6,372 bases of DNA from an uncultured Prevotellaceae bacterium (lineage in GTDB: Bacteria > Bacteroidota > Bacteroidia > Bacteroidales > Muribaculaceae), in NCBI GenBank assembly GCA_937904375.1, contig CALDIG010000088.1:1-6372 (forward strand). The letters are read 5' to 3'. Of this stretch, positions 1 through 4,565 are shown one piece after another (within the stretch, counting starts at the first letter, position 1; every line of letters starts with the position of its first letter). The notes under the pieces are model-generated. The model saw only the letters and a program-made list of their open reading frames with translations, searched no databases and was not told the DNA's origin. The translations under genes were made by a program, and so were the position numbers.

Positions 1-1
1 C

Positions 2-634
2 GTCAAGACTACCACTTTCTACATGACCACGGGACTTGTCACCCACAACGAAGGACGCGTGTATATAAATAATGTGGAAATCACCAAGCTGCCGGTGTAT
101 CGACGCGCGCAGCTGGGCATCGGCTACCTGCCGCAGGAGGCATCGGTGTTCCGCAAACTCACCGTTGAGAACAATATCCGCCTAGTGCTTGAGATGACCA
201 ACACCAGCCCGGAATACCAGCGCGACAAGCTTGAAGAGCTGATTTCGGAGTTTCACTTGGAGAAGGTGCGCAAAAACCTCGGCGACCGCCTTAGTGGTGG
301 TGAGCGACGCCGTACCGAGATAGCACGCTGCCTAGCCATCAACCCGCGATTTATCATGCTCGACGAACCTTTTGCTGGCGTGGACCCCATCGCCGTAGAG
401 GACATTCAAAGCATCGTCTATAGCCTCAAGCACAAGAACATAGGCATCCTCATCACCGACCACAATGCCCCCGAGACCCTGAGCATCACCGACCGCGCCT
501 ATCTGCTCTTCGAGGGAAAAATCCTCTTCCAGGGCACCAGCGAGGAACTCGCCGTCAACCCTGTGGTGCGCGAGAAATACCTGGGCCGCAACTTCGTCTT
601 CCGACGCAAGAAGTTCAAAGAGACTATTGATTAA
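2..634 (+). CDS. lptB: LPS export ABC transporter ATP-binding protein LptB (5'-truncated)
   Basis: Cytoplasmic ATPase of the LptB2FGC transporter, which extracts lipopolysaccharide from the inner membrane and drives it along the Lpt bridge to the cell surface. The frame is open to the left edge, so about 40 N-terminal residues are missing from a family of roughly 240-250; 210 are visible. They run from the tail of Walker A (KTTTFYMTTG) through the Q-loop (YLPQEASVF), the ABC signature (LSGGERRR), Walker B with the catalytic Glu (FIMLDEP), the D-loop (AGVD) and the H-loop His (ITDHN), and end with the LptB-typical tail REKYLGRNF. The ATG at 23 lies inside Walker A and is not the start. The residue just before the Walker A Lys reads Val instead of the usual Gly, but the codon lies at the sequence edge. 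The family call is secure from the signature block; LptB rather than another ABC ATPase rests on the EDIQSIV and tail segments. Confidence 0.95.
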   Translation, partial: VKTTTFYMTTGLVTHNEGRVYINNVEITKLPVYRRAQLGIGYLPQEASVFRKLTVENNIRLVLEMTNTSPEYQRDKLEELISEFHLEKVRKNLGDRLSGGERRRTEIARCLAINPRFIMLDEPFAGVDPIAVEDIQSIVYSLKHKNIGILITDHNAPETLSITDRAYLLFEGKILFQGTSEELAVNPVVREKYLGRNFVFRRKKFKETID

Positions 635-677
635 ATATTTTTAGCAGGAAAGCTCGATAGTTTCAGAATATTTTGAT

Positions 678-685
678 TATTTTTG
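678..685 (+). promoter_or_regulatory. Putative Bacteroidota -7 promoter box
   Basis: TATTTTTG matches the Bacteroidota sigma-ABfr -7 consensus TAnnTTTG and lies about 49 nt before the ATG at 734. No good TTTG is seen at the expected -33 position (around 654-657), so this is only a half-supported promoter. It implies that the secreted protein gene can be transcribed separately from lptB, which ends at 634 with no clear terminator hairpin between. Confidence 0.4.
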
Positions 686-733
686 CGACAAGTTTTAAAG
701 AAAACATGTTTAACTAATATAAAACACACTATT

Positions 734-1510
734 ATGAAAAAATTATTCTGCATTATTGCGATGACGGCTTTTGCACTCACCGCCTGGTCACAAAAACCGC
801 TGAACCTCAGCACCTACAATGGCACTTCGGTTGACCGCTACGACGGCGTGCAGTGCGACGTGACGGCAAACCGCTATCTCTACACTGGCTGGAACACCAT
901 CTCTCTGCCTTTTGCCATGACCGAACAGGAGATTGACGACGCTCTGGGCTCGGGCGTGAAGCTGGAGAAACTGGTGGGCGTGACACAGCAAGGCACCGAA
1001 ATCGTGCTTAACTTCCAAGACTGCAAGAAGGAGGGCATCGAAGCTAACAAGCCCTATATTCTCTACTATCCTGGCGAGACAGGCACAAAGAAACTCCATG
1101 TCAATGCCACAGTGGCAAAAAATGAGTCGAAAGTGACTCTGACCACCGACTGCGGCGTGGCAGTGACAATGCACGGTGCAGCAATGAAGACCGACGGCAA
1201 GGGACTCTATGGTATCCTCGTTATCAACAACAGCGACGCCAACTTCACCTCGATTGACAATGACAAAGCGTTCTTCTATGCTACCCGCTGCTACATCAGC
1301 ATTCCTGGAGAGCAGGAATTCACACTCACCCCTAACCACTTGGGAGCTGGCGAAGTTACCAGCATCAATGAAATCGCTGCCGCCAGCGACATCGTTGATG
1401 TTTACAACGTGCTCGGCATGCGCATGGCACACAACATCAAAGCCGGCGACGTGAACAACCTCGCCCCAGGCATCTATGTAGTGAAAGGCCGCAAGATTTT
1501 GGTGAAATGA
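734..1510 (+). CDS. Secreted protein with type IX sorting-like C-terminal domain
   Basis: Exported protein of 258 residues, function unknown. Residues 1-20 form a signal peptide: MKK, a hydrophobic core (LFCIIAMTAFAL), then TAWSQ, with cleavage likely before Gln20. The middle (about 45-205) is beta-rich; its start, with GWNTISLPF near 52 and EANKPYILYY near 103, resembles a module I recall from Bacteroidales surface proteins, where W-x-T-x-x-LPF is followed by an ANxPYxI strand. Residues 213-258 (VDVYNVLGMRM, then LAPGIYVVKGRKILVK) resemble the type A C-terminal sorting domain recognised by the type IX (Por) secretion system, which would place it on the surface or outside the cell. The ATG at 734 is chosen over an upstream TTG at 683 because it begins the signal peptide directly and the TTG lies in the promoter box. 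A monocistronic gene is likely: lptB ends 99 nt upstream and the next gene is convergent 18 nt downstream. Whether this organism has a functional type IX system cannot be seen here. Confidence 0.85.
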   Translation: MKKLFCIIAMTAFALTAWSQKPLNLSTYNGTSVDRYDGVQCDVTANRYLYTGWNTISLPFAMTEQEIDDALGSGVKLEKLVGVTQQGTEIVLNFQDCKKEGIEANKPYILYYPGETGTKKLHVNATVAKNESKVTLTTDCGVAVTMHGAAMKTDGKGLYGILVINNSDANFTSIDNDKAFFYATRCYISIPGEQEFTLTPNHLGAGEVTSINEIAAASDIVDVYNVLGMRMAHNIKAGDVNNLAPGIYVVKGRKILVK

Positions 1511-1528
1511 TATTACCAACGTAATAAA

Positions 1529-1888
1529 TTACACATACTCTACAGGCAGCATCTCGGTTAAGGGATGCTGCTTGCCGTTTATGAGCCAAGTGAAGGTGTA
1601 GCCTTCGTAGTCGCGCGGGAGCATCACTTTGTCGACGTGGTGCCACTGGGGCTTGCCGTAGTCGCTCGACGCCCCGCTAAGTTCCACCTGCCGCGCCGCA
1701 TGGTTGATGCGCCAATACCCTCCCCCAAGACACACGTCGCCCTGCACCATGAGATGACGATGCAACGTCACCATCCCAAGCCTGAGATGGCCATCGCCAG
1801 TTATTATAAATTTTGGATAAGACACAGGTTTTCGCTTTTTAGTTCCGTTTGTTGCGATGGCATCGCAACATACAGGACGCTCAATCAT
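1529..1888 (-). CDS. Conserved small protein of unknown function
   Basis: Protein of 119 residues if begun at the ATG at 1888, 2 nt after the aspartate kinase stop, so almost certainly co-transcribed with it. From about residue 26 the sequence looks like a real, structured protein: FIITGDGHLRLGMVTLH, then GDVCLGGGYWRIN, a likely strand VELSGAS and a Trp/His segment QWHHVD. I recognise this as like small Bacteroidota hypothetical proteins, in which I recall a LRLGxVxLHxxL...CxGGG pattern, but I know of no assigned function. It has no signal peptide and no membrane segment. The first 21 residues (ending about 1826) look unlike the rest and include CCDAIAT, which is simply the translation of the palindrome at 1850-1870; a GTG at 1825 would give a 98-residue protein starting SYPKFIIT. 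I list the ATG because of its tight coupling to the upstream stop, but the GTG is a serious alternative. Confidence 0.65.
   Translation of the reverse strand: MIERPVCCDAIATNGTKKRKPVSYPKFIITGDGHLRLGMVTLHRHLMVQGDVCLGGGYWRINHAARQVELSGASSDYGKPQWHHVDKVMLPRDYEGYTFTWLINGKQHPLTEMLPVEYV
1546..1571. other. Weak inverted repeat near convergent gene ends
   Basis: GCAGCATC (1546-1553) and GATGCTGC (1564-1571) form an 8-bp perfect stem with a 10-nt loop, inside the last codons of the leftward small gene and about 35 nt past the stop of the rightward secreted protein. Neither strand has a clear T-run after the stem, so it is not a classical intrinsic terminator. It may help end the rightward transcript or be chance. 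Confidence 0.25.
1850..1870. repeat. Perfect 10-bp palindrome (possible REP-like element)
   Basis: TGTTGCGATG and CATCGCAACA are exact reverse complements around a single central G. In RNA this would form a strong hairpin with a short loop. It sits 20 nt past the aspartate kinase stop codon and within the 5' end of the next gene if that gene uses the ATG at 1888. It could be an interspersed repeat, a regulator binding site or an mRNA hairpin between the two genes; one window cannot tell these apart. Confidence 0.6.
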
Positions 1889-1890
1889 CC

Positions 1891-2754
1891 TCAATCGCTA
1901 ATCAAGGTGCCTAACGCGCCGCGGTTGAAGGTGTTCTTCACCCAGATGGGGATATGCTTCTCGGCAACGGGCTTGATGGTGGGGGCATATATCACCTTCG
2001 CACCCTGGTCGCACATCTCTTGAGCCTGGTCGTAGGTCATCTGGCGGATGACGGTGGCATTAGGGTCAACCTTCGGGTCGGCGGTCATAAAGCCGTCAAC
2101 GTCGGTCCAAATCTCCAGGCTGTCGGCATTGAGAGCGCTGGCGACAATGGCTGCGGTGTAGTCGCTGCCGCCACGACCTAGATTAGAGATGCGACGGCTC
2201 TTGCTGTCGCGGGAGATGAAGCCACCCATCACTGCCACTTTGCCTTTGAATTTTCCTAACGTGTTGGCAATATTGGCATTGGTAGCTTCCAGGTCACACT
2301 CATGGTTGGAGCTGCGCATTATCTCGAGGGAATTGAAATAGGTGGCATCATCGATAATCAGACTGATGATAAGCGACGACAGGCGCTCGCCGTAGCTCAC
2401 CACCTCCTCAAGGTCGGCCTCGGTAAGCTCCTCGTTGCGTGAGATGTCGGTATAGGCATTGCTCAGCTCATAGAAGAGGGCGCGCACGCGGTTGAGGGCA
2501 TCGTCAATCTGCTCGCCGGTGATGAGTTTGTTCATAATCTCGTTGTGACGAGCGGTGATGTCCTGAACTATGCGGTAGGCACCGATATCGTTCTTGGCAG
2601 CCAGATTTGCAGCCTGAATCAGCGTGTCGGTGAGTCCTCCAAGCGCCGAAACCACAACAATCACTGGCTCTTCCTGGTTCTCAACAATGTATTTCACATT
2701 GCGCAGAGCCTCAACTGTCCCTACCGATGTTCCTCCAAATTTCAGTACTTTCAT
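1891..2754 (-). CDS. Aspartate kinase, catalytic domain only (no ACT domains)
   Basis: Phosphorylates L-aspartate with ATP, the first step to lysine, threonine, methionine and diaminopimelate. The whole amino acid kinase fold is present in 287 residues: the nucleotide/phosphate motif KFGGTS (5-10), Ser36 in SALGG, the YGERLSS helix with Glu123, the aspartate-site motif GRGGSDYT (193-200), WTDVDGF (216-222), ADPK (225-228) and GAKVIYAP (251-258). The closing segment (KNTFN, then GTLISD) is where such enzymes usually pass into two regulatory ACT domains, and in ThrA into homoserine dehydrogenase; here a stop follows at once. The style of the motifs resembles the kinase part of Bacteroides bifunctional ThrA more than its LysC. 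The ATG at 2754 starts exactly at the family N-terminus MKVLKFGG. It leads a two-gene unit with the small unknown gene. It could be an unregulated isoform or a remnant of a longer gene, but no catalytic motif is damaged. Confidence 0.9.
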   Translation of the reverse strand: MKVLKFGGTSVGTVEALRNVKYIVENQEEPVIVVVSALGGLTDTLIQAANLAAKNDIGAYRIVQDITARHNEIMNKLITGEQIDDALNRVRALFYELSNAYTDISRNEELTEADLEEVVSYGERLSSLIISLIIDDATYFNSLEIMRSSNHECDLEATNANIANTLGKFKGKVAVMGGFISRDSKSRRISNLGRGGSDYTAAIVASALNADSLEIWTDVDGFMTADPKVDPNATVIRQMTYDQAQEMCDQGAKVIYAPTIKPVAEKHIPIWVKNTFNRGALGTLISD

Positions 2755-2776
2755 GAGTGTTTATCTAAATTGGGTG

Positions 2777-2810
2777 TAAAGTTAGTGTTTTTTCTTGATA
2801 TGCGCCCAAA
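2777..2810 (-). promoter_or_regulatory. Putative promoter of the aspartate kinase unit
   Basis: On the minus strand TTTG (2810-2807) is followed after 22 nt by TAACTTTA (2784-2777), one mismatch from the Bacteroidota -7 consensus TAnnTTTG. Transcription would start near 2773, about 20 nt before the ATG at 2754. The box order and the position just upstream of the start codon support it; the 22-nt spacer and the missing final G weaken it. Its -33 box lies 3 bp from that of the divergent yqgE promoter. Confidence 0.45.
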
Positions 2811-2813
2811 AAT

Positions 2814-2845
2814 CTTGTAAAAATTGTAATAATTGACTATTTTTG
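2814..2845 (+). promoter_or_regulatory. Putative promoter of yqgE
   Basis: CTTG (2814-2817) followed after exactly 20 nt by TATTTTTG (2838-2845) matches the Bacteroidota -33/-7 pattern. The ATG at 2854 is only 8 nt past the -7 box, so the predicted transcript starts a few bases before the start codon and would be nearly leaderless. Confidence 0.55.
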
Positions 2846-2853
2846 CCCTCGAA

Positions 2854-3459
2854 ATGGAAGATTTAAACCTCGACATATTCAATTTGCTCGACAGCCAGCC
2901 CGAGCCGGCTCGTGGTTCATTGCTAGTGGCTAAACCCACGGTGGAGGACTTTTGCTTCAAGCGCAGCATCACCATTCTCGTCGATCACGACAACGTGGAC
3001 GGTTCAATGGGCGTTATAGTCAACAAACCCACACGTTTCACTCTTAACGAGTTAGTGCCCGACGTAGTGTGCAACGAGCAGGTGCCACTTTATCTTGGCG
3101 GTCCGGTGGGCACTAACATGATGTTTTTCCTCCACTCGCTAGGCAAAGACACCATACCAGGCAGCGAGCAGCTGGCGCCAGGAGTATTCTTTGGCGGAGA
3201 TTTCGATGTCATGAAGATGTTTCTTGCCGATGGCGAGAATGTCAACGAGAAGGTGAAATTTATGGTGGGATACAGCGGATGGACTGTTGGCCAACTCGAC
3301 AACGAGGTGAAGCGCCATGACTGGGCGGTGCTCAAAGGCGATGTCGCACCTCTAGTAATGAGCACCGACAACGACGCTATGTGGCAAAATGCCGTAGCCC
3401 GCTTCGGTGAACAATATCAGCTATGGAAAAACTGGCCCGACGATGTGAGCCTGAACTAA
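2854..3459 (+). CDS. yqgE: YqgE/AlgH family protein (UPF0301/DUF179)
   Basis: Cytoplasmic protein of 201 residues, a usual length for the YqgE/AlgH family, whose biochemical role is not established. AlgH was first described as a regulator of alginate genes in Pseudomonas, but the family is found in many bacteria that make no alginate. The family landmarks are present in order: RGSLLVAKP (20-28), CFKRSITILVDHD (34-46), GSMGVIVNKP (50-59), LYLGGPV (79-85), FFGGDF (112-117) and GYSGWTVGQLDNE (139-151), followed by a Trp-containing tail. There is no signal peptide or membrane segment. The ATG at 2854 gives the normal distance to the first motif; an in-frame TTG at 2833 lies upstream of the predicted -7 box and cannot be on that transcript. 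It is divergent from the aspartate kinase, and its stop codon overlaps that of the convergent DUF3307 gene. Confidence 0.93.
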   Translation: MEDLNLDIFNLLDSQPEPARGSLLVAKPTVEDFCFKRSITILVDHDNVDGSMGVIVNKPTRFTLNELVPDVVCNEQVPLYLGGPVGTNMMFFLHSLGKDTIPGSEQLAPGVFFGGDFDVMKMFLADGENVNEKVKFMVGYSGWTVGQLDNEVKRHDWAVLKGDVAPLVMSTDNDAMWQNAVARFGEQYQLWKNWPDDVSLN

Positions 3460-3830
3460 GTAAGCGAAAAATACACCATCACCACAACTACCATCAAATG
3501 CAGCAATTGATCTAGACCGTAAAGAATCCAGAACGGTTTTTTGGTGTTATCGCCTAATGACAAATACTTGCGGCTTAAAAAGCCTTTGAAATAATCTATA
3601 AGACAATGGCTTACAAGTTCAAGGGCGACTAATCCTAACACTATCGTAAAGGCAACCCCAAAAACGGCTAACACAACTCCCATAAGCACGGCATGAACAG
3701 CAGCGTGCAGTACAATGTGTTGTGTGTGCTTGCCACTAGCCTTTGCCTCTATCATCTGTGGTGTGGTGAGGCAGTAGTCTGCCAGAAAATGAGACACCAA
3801 AAGCGATATTAATAATGGGAATGCTGTCAT
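3456..3830 (-). CDS. DUF3307-type small integral membrane protein
   Basis: Predicted inner-membrane protein of 124 residues, function unknown. It looks like the DUF3307 family: an N-terminal hydrophobic helix with HFLAD (His14, Asp18), a polar loop TPQMIEAKASGKH, a His-rich helix HIVLHAAVHAV (38-48) leading into a long hydrophobic stretch (about 47-72), SHCLIDYFK (74-82), and a last helix carrying DQLLH (107-111). The conserved His/Asp pairs inside or next to membrane helices are the family hallmark and suggest a metal or catalytic site, which is inference. It starts 30 nt after the stop of the GNAT gene on the same strand, so the two probably form one transcript. Its TAG overlaps the TAA of yqgE. 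Confidence 0.82.
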   Translation of the reverse strand: MTAFPLLISLLVSHFLADYCLTTPQMIEAKASGKHTQHIVLHAAVHAVLMGVVLAVFGVAFTIVLGLVALELVSHCLIDYFKGFLSRKYLSLGDNTKKPFWILYGLDQLLHLMVVVVMVYFSLT

Positions 3831-3860
3831 ACCTCAAAAGCCTTGTTTGCTTGTTCCTTG

Positions 3861-4397
3861 TCAACTTGTAAGATCAAAAAAAAGTTGCAACATCTCCACA
3901 TCATGGACTTCGGTGCCGTGGTTTATCCATTTTTTCAAAATGCCGGCACTGGCAAAGCCATGCTTCTTGAGCAGACCGATGCAAATGGTGTTGCTCGTTG
4001 GCACTAAGGCATAAATCTGAAACAACCCTAAGTAGTCGCGCACATAGCTGATGGTGAGTCTCAAAGCGGCATCACCTATGCCTTTGCCCTCGTGGGCCTT
4101 GTCAATCATGATGCCAAACTCGGCGCGGTTGTTGAACGGGTCGAAGTTCGTGAGGTCAACGGTGCCCACCGGCTCCCCACTCTCGGTGAGCGTTATCATC
4201 AACCGCAACTGGCGGGTGTTGAAGATGTCGCTATCGTAGTTCTGAAGATACTGCCACAGGTAGCTCTTGGGCGACGGAGTCATGATGTTGCTCACAGTCC
4301 ACAACCTAGTGTCATTCTCCCAGCAGTATAGCACATCAAGGTCGGTAGCCTCAAGCGACCGCAACGTCACGATGTCGTTAGAAATTATCTTTTTCAT
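3861..4397 (-). CDS. GNAT family N-acetyltransferase
   Basis: Transfers acetyl from acetyl-CoA to an amine; the substrate cannot be told from sequence. It has 178 residues with the single-domain layout of the RimJ/RimL/SpeG-like branch (Acetyltransf_3 type): strand IVTLRSLEATDLD near the start, GEPVGTVDLTNFD (74-86), RAEFGIMID (91-99), the acetyl-CoA pyrophosphate loop HEGKGIGDAA (102-111), IYALVPTSN (128-136), and LLKKHGF (142-148) before GILKKWI. In motif A the usual Gln/Arg is Glu103. Leu143 stands where many GNATs have a catalytic Tyr, as is also seen in RimJ/RimL-type enzymes, so this is not evidence of inactivity. The ATG at 4397 follows a good -7 box by about 23 nt. It leads a likely two-gene unit with the DUF3307 gene and is divergent from coaW. 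Confidence 0.92.
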   Translation of the reverse strand: MKKIISNDIVTLRSLEATDLDVLYCWENDTRLWTVSNIMTPSPKSYLWQYLQNYDSDIFNTRQLRLMITLTESGEPVGTVDLTNFDPFNNRAEFGIMIDKAHEGKGIGDAALRLTISYVRDYLGLFQIYALVPTSNTICIGLLKKHGFASAGILKKWINHGTEVHDVEMLQLFFDLTS

Positions 4398-4420
4398 AGC
4401 TCGATTTCGTTTGATGAGTG

Positions 4421-4428
4421 CAAATTTA
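4421..4428 (-). promoter_or_regulatory. Putative -7 box of the GNAT gene
   Basis: On the minus strand TAAATTTG is an exact match to TAnnTTTG, 23 nt before the ATG at 4397. The -33 position (about 4449-4452) has no TTTG. The box lies inside one arm of an 11-bp inverted repeat shared with a rightward -7 box (see 4421-4471). Confidence 0.5.
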
Positions 4429-4439
4429 GTGATATTATT

Positions 4440-4471
4440 TTTGTTACATTACATTTTTTGCACTAAATTTG
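4440..4471 (+). promoter_or_regulatory. Distal putative promoter of coaW
   Basis: TTTG (4440-4443), 20-nt spacer, TAAATTTG (4464-4471): an exact Bacteroidota -33/-7 pattern with the preferred spacing. Transcription would start near 4475 and leave a leader of about 90 nt before coaW. The same T-rich stretch also reads TATTTTTG at 4436-4443, so the -33 assignment is not unique. Confidence 0.5.
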
Positions 4472-4508
4472 AATAAATTAGGCTGCGCCTCAGAAAAATC
4501 CAAATAAA

Positions 4509-4540
4509 TTTGGTTTTTCATTCGGCTTGCACTAATTTTG
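4509..4540 (+). promoter_or_regulatory. coaW: Proximal putative promoter of coaW, with palindrome over its -33 box
   Basis: TTTG (4509-4512), 20-nt spacer, TAATTTTG (4533-4540) is again an exact -33/-7 pattern, giving a leader of about 22 nt before the ATG at 4566. The 14 nt ending in this -7 box (4527-4540) repeat those of the distal promoter (4458-4471) with one mismatch. The palindrome CCAAAT-AA-ATTTGG (4500-4513) covers the -33 box and, with flanking A- and T-runs (4493-4519), could be a repressor site, or a hairpin with a T-run that attenuates transcripts from the distal promoter. Confidence 0.55.
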
Positions 4541-4565
4541 GACCCGATTTCAAAAAACAATACTT

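Larger units (their letters stand above)
4421..4471. repeat. 11-bp inverted repeat joining divergent -7 boxes
   Basis: CAAATTTAGTG (4421-4431) and CACTAAATTTG (4461-4471) are perfect reverse complements, 29 bp apart. Each arm contains an exact TAnnTTTG box pointing outward, one toward the GNAT gene and one toward coaW. The arrangement is therefore a mirror-symmetric divergent promoter region. Confidence 0.7.

Noticed and set aside
683..733. TTG start extending the secreted protein by 17 residues
   Set aside because: The TTG lies within the -7 box and would place 17 polar residues ahead of a complete signal peptide.
788..1519. Long open frame antisense to the secreted protein gene (243 codons)
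   Set aside because: Its translation is His/Ala/Val/Cys-rich with no domain pattern, while the opposite strand has a signal peptide and sorting-like tail. It is a shadow frame in GC-rich coding DNA.
1565..2023. Rightward open frame of 152 codons over the small gene and the kinase end
   Set aside because: It crosses the boundary between two leftward genes, has no promoter-like sequence noted before it and no domain pattern.
3516..3542. Short stem ACCGT/ACGGT followed by six Ts, as a terminator for yqgE
   Set aside because: It has only 5 bp with a 12-nt loop and lies inside the DUF3307 coding region, which explains the sequence. Kept only as a weak possibility.
4421..4471. Invertible promoter (phase-variable inverton) between GNAT and coaW
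   Set aside because: Bacteroidales invertible promoters have inverted repeats roughly 100-200 bp or more apart. A 29-bp spacer is too short for a usual recombinase, and no invertase gene is present.
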